From assembly GCA_001887945.1 (NCBI GenBank), contig LDOQ01000045.1, forward strand, positions 1-32,954: 32,954 nt of DNA. The letters are read 5' to 3'. Made by a program: the position numbers and the translations under genes. Within the stretch, counting starts at the first letter, position 1. Each line of letters starts with the position of its first letter. This DNA is from Spraguea lophii. Its lineage: Eukaryota; Microsporidia; Spragueidae. This document shows positions 8,928 through 17,734 of this stretch, piece by piece. The notes below the pieces were generated by a model. The model saw only the letters and a list, made by a program, of their open reading frames with translations, did not search any database and was not told the origin of the DNA.

Positions 8928-10850
8928 TTATTTTCTTCCCCATCCACTTCTTTCTCTCTTAAATACATAAACACTTTCATCTACCTTCTCTTGTTTTCTT
9001 TCTACCACGTATCTATCTGTCTTCTCTTGTTTCCTTTCAACCACATATTTATCTACTTTTTCTTCTCTCCAAAAGTTTCTTTCTTTTACCACTGTAACAA
9101 CACTAGGTCTCTCTACTGGTATATTTCTACTATTATTTATTTTCTCTTCTAACATTCTTCCCATAGTTTCTATTTCTTCTTTATTATTATTATAATATTT
9201 TAATATTATTTTTATTTCATTATTATTTTTAATAATTCTATCTTTCCACATATTATTTCGTATATTAAAATATTTATCAGGTTTTTCATCAAAATGTAAT
9301 AATTTTGTGTAAAGAAGCAATAAATTGTTTTTATAAGAGAAATAATCTTTTTCTTCTTCTCTGTTATTTTTTTTGCTAGTATTATTCTTGATAGTATTAT
9401 TAATATTATTATTGATAGTATGTTTGTTATTGTTATTATTCTTAATATTAATATCTTTATTACTCCTACTTTTATCACTCTTAATACCACCATTATCATC
9501 TTTATCACTTTTATCTTTATTATAAAATTCTTCTATACTCTTATATATGATATTTTCAATTTTTATTTTATCATCTATTTTTTTAATTGTATTTTCTTTA
9601 TTATCATAAATATTATTGATAAGAGAAAATGAATATAATTCTATATTTTCTTTTATATTTATATTATTACCATTATTATAATATTCTATTATTTTATACC
9701 ATATATTATTTATATATATATCATCATAACATATTCTCATACCAATATATTCTACATCATATAATTCTTTACCATAAAAATATTTCTTATAAGATTTTAT
9801 ATCATTTTTTATCTTTATTATTTTTTTTATAATTTCTATTTTATTAGTATTATTATTAGTAGTATTAGGGTTAGGGTTAGTAGCGGTGTTATTGTTAGGG
9901 TTAGTGGTGGTTAGGTTGGTATTATTATTATTGTCATCTATATCACCTCTATCCGTATTACCCATACCATCTCTACCTACATCACTATTATTATTGTTAT
10001 AATTATATTTTAATTCTTCTACAGTATATGTTCTATATAAAGCATTTAATGCAGAATAATAATTATTAGAATTTATAAAATAATTATATAATATTTTAAA
10101 ATACATTCTAGAATGTTCTTCTGTAGGAATAGAATGTATTTTAATATAATTAATTATATTATCTATTATTTGATATGATAGATATTTATAATTAGTATTA
10201 GTATTATTAATATGGTTGTTAGTAGTGATATTGTTAATATGATTGTTAGTAGTGATATTGTTAGTACTGATATTATTGTTAATATTACCATCTATCGTAT
10301 TATTATTATTATTATTATTCATAGAACATAGATTATATGATAATTCTATAAAATATTTTATAATATTAGGATAATATTCTTTTGTATTAAGATCTAAATA
10401 TAAAATATTTATTATATTATATTTAGAATATATATCATAAATATAATTATTAAGAATATTAAGGTTATTAGATATAATATTTATAAATATATTAATATTA
10501 TTCTTAGTAATAGTACTGAGGTTAGTATAGGTTGTATTGTTATTAGGGTTAGTGTAGGTTAATGTGTTATCTATGTTGTTATTATCGTTAGTTAAGTTAT
10601 TATCGTTTATGTTGTTATTTGTATTATCGCTTATCTTACCATTACTTATCTTATCACTTATATCATTGCTTATCTTGTTACTTATTTTATCATTTATATT
10701 ATCATTACTCGTATCATCATTACTTATATCTAAGTATGATAATATTATTTCTTTATCATGCGTATTAAGTATATCAAATAAAGTATTTTTGTTTTCTTTA
10801 TGCTGTTCTATATTTTTTAAAAGAAGTAAGAAATCTTCTTTTGATATCAT
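8928..10850 (-). CDS. Large Asn-rich helical protein with Arg/Trp C-terminus, function unknown
   Basis: A 640-residue protein in which conserved-looking helical blocks are separated by Asn/Thr/Ile-rich inserts. Helical blocks include residues 1-42, ~115-180, ~223-280 ('YFKILYNYFINSNNYYSALN', resembling a helical hairpin repeat) and the region around 535-560. The inserts include an NPN-rich stretch (DNA 9855-9925) and a related one (10510-10562). The C-terminus holds a 14-residue tandem repeat built on 'DKYVVERKQEK', then ends 'RSGWGRK'. Helical blocks followed by a charged Arg/Trp tail recall eIF3a-like translation factors, but this is only a guess. The coding strand reads GGGGTTATCCAAATG at the start. 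It is divergent from the Tho1-like gene. Confidence 0.7.
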   Translation of the reverse strand: MISKEDFLLLLKNIEQHKENKNTLFDILNTHDKEIILSYLDISNDDTSNDNINDKISNKISNDISDKISNGKISDNTNNNINDNNLTNDNNNIDNTLTYTNPNNNTTYTNLSTITKNNINIFINIISNNLNILNNYIYDIYSKYNIINILYLDLNTKEYYPNIIKYFIELSYNLCSMNNNNNNNTIDGNINNNISTNNITTNNHINNITTNNHINNTNTNYKYLSYQIIDNIINYIKIHSIPTEEHSRMYFKILYNYFINSNNYYSALNALYRTYTVEELKYNYNNNNSDVGRDGMGNTDRGDIDDNNNNTNLTTTNPNNNTATNPNPNTTNNNTNKIEIIKKIIKIKNDIKSYKKYFYGKELYDVEYIGMRICYDDIYINNIWYKIIEYYNNGNNINIKENIELYSFSLINNIYDNKENTIKKIDDKIKIENIIYKSIEEFYNKDKSDKDDNGGIKSDKSRSNKDINIKNNNNNKHTINNNINNTIKNNTSKKNNREEEKDYFSYKNNLLLLYTKLLHFDEKPDKYFNIRNNMWKDRIIKNNNEIKIILKYYNNNKEEIETMGRMLEEKINNSRNIPVERPSVVTVVKERNFWREEKVDKYVVERKQEKTDRYVVERKQEKVDESVYVFKRERSGWGRK

Positions 10851-11315
10851 TTGGATAACCCCTAAAAATATTTTTTTATTTAAAAAATTATTTTTGTTTT
10901 AAAAAATGTTTTAAAATTTTAAATGATTTGTATTTTGTTTAAAATAATTGATATTTTATTATTTTATTTAAAATAATTGTTTTTATGTTTAAAATAAATA
11001 TTATTTAATTTACATTTCATTGTTTACTATTATTATATTTAAAATAAAATAAAATTTTATTTCATACCTTAAAATCTTTTAAAACATATTATATTAATAT
11101 AATCATATATCATCTCATAATATTATTGTATTAATTATAATTATATAAAATTGATATATGCTTATTAAGATTATCAATCATTTCATATTACAACTATTAT
11201 GTAATATATACGTAAACATATATTATATCTTTATAATTATATTTCTATCTTTACTTCACTTATATCTTTATAATTATAATTCTATGTTATTTATAATTCA
11301 TTTATATTTTTACCC
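10851..11315. promoter_or_regulatory. Divergent intergenic region with short AT repeats
   Basis: 465 bp between divergent genes. It contains several copies of TTTAAAATAA (10938-11045) and a direct duplication of ATATCTTTATAATTATA near 11223 and 11262, just before the Tho1-like start. It presumably holds both promoters. No RNA gene is seen. Confidence 0.4.
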
Positions 11316-11681
11316 ATGAAATACGAAGAACAGACTGTTGCTGTATTACGTGAAGAATGTAAAAAATATAATATTAATACTACAAATAAAAAGAAATCCG
11401 AACTAATTAAAACATTACAGGAAAGAACATCTTCTAATATTAATATAGATGATAAAACTAATATAGATGATAATACTAACATAGATGATAATACTAATAT
11501 AGATGATAAAATAGAAAGAAGGAGACAGAGGTTTGGTGTGATGGAAGATAAAATAAAAGAGAGAGAAGAAAAATATAAGGTTAATGAAAAAGTTGAAGAA
11601 AGAAGGAAGAGGTTTGGTAATATGACGGAAGAGGAGAAAAAGAAGGTTGAGAAAAGAAAACAGAAATATTCTGTTGATTGA
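11316..11681 (+). CDS. SAP-domain protein, Tho1/SARNP (CIP29)-like mRNA export factor
   Basis: This 121-residue protein starts with a SAP domain (about residues 5-37: 'TVAVLREECKKYNINT' then 'KKKSELIKTLQER'), a helix-turn-helix that binds nucleic acid. After a linker, the basic C-terminal half repeats R-R-x-R-F-G ('RRRQRFG', 'RRKRFG'), the RNA-binding motif of yeast Tho1 and animal SARNP, which couple transcription to mRNA export with THO/Sub2. The linker is a short tandem repeat of NIDD(K/N)T encoded by an 18-bp DNA unit (about 11438-11512). Length is about half that of Tho1. The start TTTTTACCCATGAA has CCC abutting the ATG. Confidence 0.75.
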   Translation: MKYEEQTVAVLREECKKYNINTTNKKKSELIKTLQERTSSNINIDDKTNIDDNTNIDDNTNIDDKIERRRQRFGVMEDKIKEREEKYKVNEKVEERRKRFGNMTEEEKKKVEKRKQKYSVD

Positions 11682-11779
11682 AAATAAATGTTTTATTTCA
11701 TATTCTGAGTAATTAATATTTTTATAAAGAACCTTGATATTCGATTGTGTTGATATTTGATTAAAACTAATATTTTATC

Positions 11780-13468
11780 TCACATTCTAAGTAATGGTTT
11801 CATTCCAAGGATTTTCATTCCATTTCCCAATACAACTTTTATACTTTCAAAAACCAATAATCTTTGTTTAGCTATATTTTCTTCTTGATTTAATACTCTA
11901 AATTTAGAAAATAGGCTATTAGCCATAGCTGATAATGTCATAAGATATGTAACAACCTTACATGGCTCATAATCCTGTCTTGCATCTTCTAATACCAAAG
12001 GATATTTTAAAAGATAAAATAATACGGAAAGGAGTTCTTCTTCTAATTCTACTTTTGTTATTTCTTTTATTATTGTGTTTATATCATAAATACTATTGTT
12101 GTTTTTTATAGATTCTAATCTACAATGCGTGTATTGGAGATAAGGTCCTGTTTCTCCTTCAAACGATGTATTTCTTATCATGTCAAATTCATAGTTTTTT
12201 ACTCTTTTCGCACTAAAATCTTGTATAATAATCGATGATACGGCCAATTGTGTGGCTGTTTCTTCTACATTTTCTATTTTACTGAATTTTTCTTCGTTTT
12301 TTTTCATCATTTCTAATACAGCATTCTTAGCTTCTTTAATTATATCTTCTAGAAAAACTACGGTTCCTTTTCTAGATGACATTCCTTTTACCATTCCAAA
12401 ATTTACATGCACTAATTTATTCATATCTATTCCATACGTTGAAAGAGTTTGGAATAATTGTCTAAAATGTAAATCTTGTTGTGATGCTACGATATATATG
12501 GATTTTTCTGGATTATATTTTTCTGTTCTGTCAATTGCTGCTGCTATATCTCTTGTAGAATAAAGTGTAGAACCATCTTTTTTTATTACTAGAAATTTTC
12601 CAAGATTTCCAAGATCAAAATATTTAGAGCCGTCTTTATCTTCTACAAGATTTTCTGTATTCATAATAATACTTTTACCTTTTTCACCATAGAAACTTTC
12701 TCCTGAATAAATATCAAATGATATATTTAATTTCTTATACGTAATTTTATAATTCTCGATACTTTTATTTCTGAATGTTTCCCATTGTTTTAAATATTCT
12801 TCATTTCCATTCTCCATCTGTTTAAAATGTTCTCTTGCTTCATTCATCACCTCCTCATTTTCATTAGCATCTTTATTTATTTTTACATAAATATCATATA
12901 AATGTTTTATAGCATCTTCATTCAATAGTTTTTCATCTCCGTATTTTTTATACCCAACAGCCAATAATCCAAATTGTCTTCCCCAATCTCCTAAATAATT
13001 TATACTTATTGCATTATATCCAAAATTAGAATATAAATTTTTAACAAAGTTACCAAGTACTGTAGATCTTATATGACCAGCATGAAATATTTTAGCTATA
13101 TTAGGACTACTATATTCTATAATAATATTTTTTCCTTTACCTTCATCAGTTTGTCTGTATTTTTCTTTAGACGTTAAAATATCCTTTATGATAGACATAG
13201 CATATTTTTTCTTATTGAGTCTTATTTTAAAAATTGTACCAGCAACTTCTATATTATCGATTATGTCCAAATTTTTAGATATAATTTTTTCTGATATTTC
13301 TTTTGCTTTATCTTTACAGTTTTTATACATTTTAGCTAACTGAAGTGTTATATCAGCTGATTTGGGTTTTTTAGGAAGTTCTAACATTTTTAAAACATCT
13401 TCAATTTCACAGCCAATTATTGGTGATAGTTGTGTTGCCAATTCCATAAAAATTTTATTCATATCCAT
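11780..13468 (-). CDS. Arginyl-tRNA synthetase (class I), cytosolic type
   Basis: A 562-residue enzyme that charges tRNA-Arg. An N-terminal additional domain (about 1-110) is followed by the class I catalytic core. The HIGH-type motif is 'HAGH' at 129-132 within 'EYSSPNIAKIFHAGHIRST', the strong ArgRS signature. 'INYLGDWGRQFGLL' (156-169) follows. The KMSKS counterpart is the eukaryotic-type 'MSSRKG' at 363-368. The C-terminal helical DALR-type anticodon-binding region includes 'GPYLQYTHCRLESI'. Length fits fungal ArgRS without long extensions, and no mitochondrial presequence is seen. The coding strand reads CACCCTAATGG at the start, CCC two bases before ATG. Unlike several neighbours it has no Asn-rich inserts. 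Confidence 0.95.
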   Translation of the reverse strand: MDMNKIFMELATQLSPIIGCEIEDVLKMLELPKKPKSADITLQLAKMYKNCKDKAKEISEKIISKNLDIIDNIEVAGTIFKIRLNKKKYAMSIIKDILTSKEKYRQTDEGKGKNIIIEYSSPNIAKIFHAGHIRSTVLGNFVKNLYSNFGYNAISINYLGDWGRQFGLLAVGYKKYGDEKLLNEDAIKHLYDIYVKINKDANENEEVMNEAREHFKQMENGNEEYLKQWETFRNKSIENYKITYKKLNISFDIYSGESFYGEKGKSIIMNTENLVEDKDGSKYFDLGNLGKFLVIKKDGSTLYSTRDIAAAIDRTEKYNPEKSIYIVASQQDLHFRQLFQTLSTYGIDMNKLVHVNFGMVKGMSSRKGTVVFLEDIIKEAKNAVLEMMKKNEEKFSKIENVEETATQLAVSSIIIQDFSAKRVKNYEFDMIRNTSFEGETGPYLQYTHCRLESIKNNNSIYDINTIIKEITKVELEEELLSVLFYLLKYPLVLEDARQDYEPCKVVTYLMTLSAMANSLFSKFRVLNQEENIAKQRLLVFESIKVVLGNGMKILGMKPLLRM

Positions 13469-13550
13469 TAGGGTGAGAAATAAAAAAATATTTTTAAAAA
13501 AGTAAAAATAATTTCAATTGCATTTTGATTATTACGTTGAATTTTTTTAT

Positions 13551-13999
13551 AATGAAATTTTTATTTATATAAGTTTTATACAGTCAGTTACGCTATATCG
13601 CGGTCTAAGGTTTGGGGTTTCTGAAGCATATTTAAATTTGTATTAACTAGTTTTATTATGGATATATATTAATATAAACTTATACTATATTCTAGGTATT
13701 GGGCTTTTGTGTATGATACACATCTCTATCGCATCTTCCAATCTTTTAGATATTCTTAGTCCTTTCTTGGTGTAATACTAGTAAGTCACAAATCAATAAA
13801 ATAGTTGCAATTACACATGTTAAATAATATCCGATTTAAATAATAAGGGCGCCAGATAAGGCATAACCAAAGTTACACCATCCAGTCCCATCATTTGACA
13901 ACTTTTCTTTCTACCTTTATTTTTTTAAAAAAGTCTTCTATGTGGGGATTCGAACCCGCGGGCTTGAGATAGCACTCTCGATTATCCAGCTAAACAAAC
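13551..13999 (-). mobile_element. tRNA-derived SINE-like retroposon, copy A
   Basis: In minus-strand sense it begins with a tRNA-like head (13999 down to about 13940): a weak A box (TAGCTGGATAATC) and a perfect B box (GGTTCGAATCC) about 30 bp further on. A ~390-bp body follows that is collinear with copies B and C, with shared blocks such as GTATCATAC, GGTGTAAT-like and TGCAATTA words. The element ends in TATAAATAAAAATTTCATT followed by an A-rich tail. The head cannot fold as a proper tRNA because the acceptor arms do not pair and the T stem has mismatches. No clear target-site duplication is seen for this copy. A T6 run just after the head could terminate Pol III early. Confidence 0.6.
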
Positions 14000-14590
14000 T
14001 AAAAGAAAATAATAATTAAAAATTAATTTGATCTTTAAACAAATGTTGGAAGTTATAAAATCGGATTTAAAAAAAATTAAAAATTAACTTAATTTTGTAA
14101 AAATGTTAAAATCGTAGAAAAACAGTGAATGATCACAAAAAAATCCGATAAATAAAATATAACATGGGACCACTATTACTTTTAGTAGAATTAATCTTAT
14201 TTTGTTAATATAAAGTATAATATTATTCTTAAGGCATTATACTCTATATTAATAGAATAATATGAAAAAAATAAATGAACATTGAATTATACAGTAAATG
14301 GTACGAAAAACTGTTTATTAGATTATAAATAATATAAATAGCACTATTTTATAATATCATTTAAACAACACATAAGTATCATTGCATAGAATTGAATAAA
14401 ATACAAAAATTTAAATTCAATAATATTAAATATACATTAAAGAATATATAAATAAAAACAAAATCCAATAAAAAAATATAATAGATAGCTATTAGATGCA
14501 CACAATTAAGTGTTAATTTATATTTAATAGAATGTTAATTAACACTTAATTCATAATCTATTAAATATAAATTATGTTATAATTATTTTT
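14000..14590. other. Intergenic between SINE copies A and B, holds interleaved inverted repeats
   Basis: AT-rich spacer with no gene found. The one structured feature is the pair of interleaved inverted repeats at 14505-14574, listed separately. Confidence 0.5.
14505..14574. repeat. Two interleaved perfect inverted repeats (14 bp and 18 bp)
   Basis: Arm A ATTAAGTGTTAATT (14505-14518) pairs with AATTAACACTTAAT (14537-14550). Arm B TAATTTATATTTAATAGA (14514-14531) pairs with TCTATTAAATATAAATTA (14557-14574). The order is A, B, A', B', so the two stems cannot form as simple nested hairpins; they would be alternatives or a pseudoknot. Confidence 0.8.
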
Positions 14591-14604
14591 AATAAAATAC
14601 TATT
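14591..14604. repeat. Target-site duplication, left copy, of SINE copy B
   Basis: AATAAAATACTATT matches AATAAAGTACTATT at 15064-15077 at 13 of 14 positions. The two copies flank the element exactly: one directly beyond the A-rich tail and one directly before the tRNA-like head. Confidence 0.75.
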
Positions 14605-15063
14605 TTTTTTAATGGAATTTTTATTTATAGAAGTTTCCTGACCGGGTGCGGCCTACTATGGTCTATGACTTTTGATTCTTAAAGCACATTTAGACTTGTA
14701 CTGACCAGTTTCGTTATATACATACATTAATTTCATCTTACCTTATGCTCTGGGTGTTGGGATTTGCGTATGATACGCGTTTTTACCTCTCCCTAGGATT
14801 TTTGGAAATTCCCAACTTTTTCTTAGCATAATATTGGCGAGCCATAACTCAATATAGGGATTGCAATTAAACCGACTAAACACTACTTTAATCAGTAATG
14901 AGGCAGCCATCCAGAAACAGCTAATATGTGCTATCGAACCCTCACCCATTCAACAAGCTTTCGCTTCTGTTTATTATTTTTAAAAAATTTTTTTGGATGA
15001 GGGATTCGAACCCGCCAGACTTGGAATTTGGTTATTACCCTACGACCATTGGACCAAATGGGC
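14603..15063 (-). mobile_element. tRNA-derived SINE-like retroposon, copy B (best preserved)
   Basis: In minus-strand sense the element starts GCCCATTTGGTCCAATGG (15063 downward) with a good A box TGGTCCAATGG and a perfect B box GGTTCGAATCC (complement of 15003-15013), spaced as in tRNA genes. A body of ~390 bp follows, homologous to copies A and C, ending TATAAATAAAAATTCCATT with an A8 tail (14603-14610). A 13/14 bp target-site duplication flanks it. This combination of Pol III head, unrelated body, A tail and duplication is the hallmark of a SINE. Its body contains an open frame at 14743-14949 (-), not conserved in the other copies and not called as a gene. A second B-box-like GGGTTCGATAGC lies in the body at about 14930-14945. 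Confidence 0.72.
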
Positions 15064-15077
15064 AATAAAGTACTATT
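15064..15077. repeat. Target-site duplication, right copy, of SINE copy B
   Basis: AATAAAGTACTATT directly precedes the tRNA-like head in element orientation and matches the left copy at 13 of 14 bases. Confidence 0.75.
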
Positions 15078-15239
15078 AATGTTTAATGCACTCACAGTTT
15101 ATAATATCGTATATTTTTAAAAAATATGCGATGAAGATATTAAATGTTAAATAATGTATACTAAAACATTAAATATTAATTAATTTATCATTCATATCAG
15201 TTAATATATCAAATATACATATCCATTAGAATAATATTA

Positions 15240-15329
15240 TACATTAAAATTGGTATTAAAACAATATTCTACAATAGGATTGATATTAAAATAATATCAT
15301 ACAATAGAATTACTATTAAAATAAATTTA
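15240..15329. repeat. Tandem repeat, three 30-bp units
   Basis: Units begin at 15240, 15270 and 15300, each with the form TACA(T/A)TA-GATT-TATTAAAA-AAT. Units two and three are closest to each other. It lies in the spacer upstream of the homeobox gene. Confidence 0.8.
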
Positions 15330-15423
15330 TTATAAAATATTAACATATCCATTAAAGATATTCCACGATAGATATATTATTTCATTGAATACTAACGAAT
15401 TAGAATCATGATTAACGTGTTTT

Positions 15424-15515
15424 AATAAAAAATAATCTATTGTCTTTTTTATAAAAAATAAACCTTTGAAATAAAAAATAATCTATTGTCTTTTTTTACA
15501 AAAAATATACTTTCA
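15424..15515. repeat. Tandem duplication, two ~46-bp units
   Basis: Both units begin AATAAAAAATAATCTATTG followed by a T run; they start at 15424 and 15470 and differ at a few positions in their second halves. Confidence 0.8.
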
Positions 15516-15537
15516 AATAAAAAACATCCCCTTTAAA

Positions 15538-15611
15538 ATAAAAAAAATTTTTATATATTGCATCCAAAAAAAAAATAAAAAAAATTTTTATATATTGCAT
15601 CCAAAAAAAAA
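15538..15611. repeat. Perfect tandem duplication, two 37-bp units
   Basis: Units at 15538-15574 and 15575-15611 are identical, each an A8 run, TTTTTATATATTGCATCC, then an A10 run. The identity indicates a very recent duplication. Confidence 0.85.
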
Positions 15612-16145
15612 ATAAATATAAATGTTAATTAATTAAAATAATATTTAAAAGGTTATTTTTGTTTTTTTTTTCAAAGACAATGATAAAATAGAAGTATCAA
15701 ATATACGACAATTGATAGATGTCATGTAAATAAAAAAAGATTTGCAAAAAATAAAATCTTTCATTGAATGTTGAAATATGCATGTAAATCCAATTTTTAT
15801 TTAGTTACCTGATCTTTGCTTTCTTCTTTTGTAGTAAGCTGTTTAAGGAAAATTGAATTTAAAAATTTTATACCATTTTAATCTATCAAATATCAAAACA
15901 AATGAAAAAAAACTTAAAAATATTTAGAATATTGCGAAATGGAAATTTTTGGGAAATATCGCGTAGCTTTGATTTTTATTAATTAATTTTTTTAATTTAA
16001 AAAAGAATGGAAATTAAAAGAAAAATAAATACGGTAAAAGGCGTATATCGTTCTATAAGGGAATTTGCAATCTTTTCTTCAAAAAATCTTTTGATTTTAT
16101 TGATATGTTTAATTAACACATATCAGGAATCAATCTGGACATAAA
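15612..16145. other. Upstream region of homeobox gene, ~530 bp
   Basis: No gene found. The spacer presumably includes the homeobox promoter. No CCC motif precedes the start; the coding strand reads GGACATAAAATG. Confidence 0.4.
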
Positions 16146-16757
16146 ATGTTCAGATCTAGTCGGGGTATGAATCCTCAATTCAACAATTATTTTGATTCAT
16201 TTCATAGAAATCCACGTGGTGAGTTACAAAGTTCATATTATAATCCATTTATGGTCAAACCAAGAAAAAGAACTACAAAATCACAGTTAAAGGTTTTAGA
16301 AAAAACTTTTGAGACAATAATAAAACCGGATGCAGCACTCAGAAAAAAATTGGGACATGAATTGGGAATGACACCAAGAGAAGTTCAGGTTTGGTTTCAG
16401 AATAGAAGAGCCAAGGTTAAAAAACTGAATAAAAAAGTTCATGAAGATAAACGGGAAAATATTCAAAATCATACTGAGGAGAAAATGGAAGAAAATTTCT
16501 ATAATCAATATTATTTTCCAGAAACTCATATGTTCACTCCAATCACACCAAAAGAGTTTAACAACTACTGTAATGATAGATATCCAGCATCTCCCATAAA
16601 AGAAAATTCATATTTTTCTTATGAAAAAGATGAGAATTTAGAGTTGCCCAATGCAGAAAACCTTGATTCTTCTTGGATGGAATACGAACAGCCAAAATAT
16701 AAAAATGAACGAATATGCGAGAATCCATTTGATCCTAATAATTTCTTTACTGAATAA
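16146..16757 (+). CDS. Homeobox transcription factor
   Basis: A 203-residue protein with a single homeodomain at about residues 38-97. The region opens with basic 'KPRKRTTKSQLKVLEKTF', continues with helix 2 'LRKKLGHELGMTPREV', and has recognition helix 'VQVWFQNRRAKVKK' (80-93), with the invariant W83, F84, N86 and R88. The spacing fits a typical 60-residue domain with no three-residue insertion, so it is not of the TALE class. The remaining C-terminal 100 residues are acidic and Asn/Tyr/Pro-rich and could act as an activation region. Microsporidia are known to keep about a dozen homeobox genes; which one this is cannot be told here. It lies between SINE copies B and C. Nuclear DNA binding is inferred from the domain. 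Confidence 0.93.
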   Translation: MFRSSRGMNPQFNNYFDSFHRNPRGELQSSYYNPFMVKPRKRTTKSQLKVLEKTFETIIKPDAALRKKLGHELGMTPREVQVWFQNRRAKVKKLNKKVHEDKRENIQNHTEEKMEENFYNQYYFPETHMFTPITPKEFNNYCNDRYPASPIKENSYFSYEKDENLELPNAENLDSSWMEYEQPKYKNERICENPFDPNNFFTE

Positions 16758-17034
16758 TTTTATAATAAATTGTTTTCTATCCTTTAAAATTTTTAATTTA
16801 AATGAAAATATTTTTTTATGTAGAAAATTTTTTTTCTTATCAACAAAAATTACATAATTAAATTTTAATTAAATTAAATTTATTTATATTTTTAATACCC
16901 ATAATTAAAATATATTCATTTTTATTATTATTTTTTCTATTTTAATCATAGATAATAGAATTTATACGTTTTATTCTTTTTATATTTTCTATTTAAATTA
17001 TAGTTTATAACCTTAAAATCTTAATATTTAATTA
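16758..17034. other. Intergenic between homeobox gene and SINE copy C
   Basis: AT-rich, no gene found. It contains the probable 3' end of the homeobox transcript. Confidence 0.4.
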
Positions 17035-17542
17035 TTTTTTTTGATGAAACTTTAATTTATAAAAATTTCTTTAAATAACATTCTAATTTATACAGAAATT
17101 TTCTAGCCGATGGCGGTTTATCGTAATCTGTGTCCTTTGATTCCTAAAGCACATTTAAACTTGTATTAACTGGTTTTGCTGCAAATATGTATTAATTTCG
17201 TTTTATCTTATGTTCCAGAACGTTAAAGTTTTGCGTATGGTGTAATCATCATTTTATCATCCGTAATTCGATTTTAATATTTTTTCTTTGCATAATAATA
17301 TAAATTCACAAATCAATACAGAAATTATAATTATATCAGTTAAACATTATTCCAATATAGTAGTGATGTAGTGCATAAGACACAACTAATGCTATGTTAT
17401 CAAATCCTCACCTGCTAAACAACTTTTTTCCTCTTCCCTTCTATTTTTCATCTGTTTTTTTTAAAATTCTTTCAGGAGGGGGATTCGAACCCGCTAGCCT
17501 TTGAATTTAATTATCACGCTATGACCATTGGATTAAGCAGAC
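17035..17542 (-). mobile_element. tRNA-derived SINE-like retroposon, copy C
   Basis: In minus-strand sense the head begins near 17542 (GTCTGCTTAATCCAATGG, a decayed A box) and has a perfect B box GGTTCGAATCC. The body is homologous to copies A and B but ~50 bp longer, because the 3' segment is duplicated: TTTAATTTATAAAAATTTCT is followed by a second TCTAATTTATACAGAAATTT. It ends GTTTCATC plus an A8 tail (17035-17042). A weak flanking match (TCTT..TTTAATT at 17019-17033 and 17545-17558) may be an eroded target-site duplication. Divergence from A and B suggests an old insertion. Confidence 0.6.
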
Positions 17543-17734
17543 GGTCTTTTGTTTAATTGGATTGTACAAAATCAACGGTCTGAAGTAATGATGAATTATA
17601 ACTGCTTAGAACATCGTGATTATAAAAATGTTATTATTGCGAATATTTTATTTATTCTTTTTAATACATTTCCTTTTAAAGAACAATATACAAACAAATT
17701 TTAAAAGTATATAAAGGATAAAATTTTCTATTTC

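Noticed and set aside
9840..9910. Possible interstitial telomere array (TTAGGGTTAGGG)
   Set aside because: Only two or three units, in frame within a coding sequence as Asn-Pro codons; treated as part of the peptide module, not as a telomere.
13935..14000. A tRNA gene on the minus strand next to a GGGGATTCGAACCC block
   Set aside because: The B box is perfect, but acceptor arms do not pair and the T stem has mismatches; the same arrangement recurs at 15000 and 17480 with a homologous body, so these are element heads rather than tRNA genes.
14743..14949. 68-codon minus-strand open frame inside SINE copy B
   Set aside because: It is not conserved as an open frame in copies A and C, so it is chance within a non-coding body.
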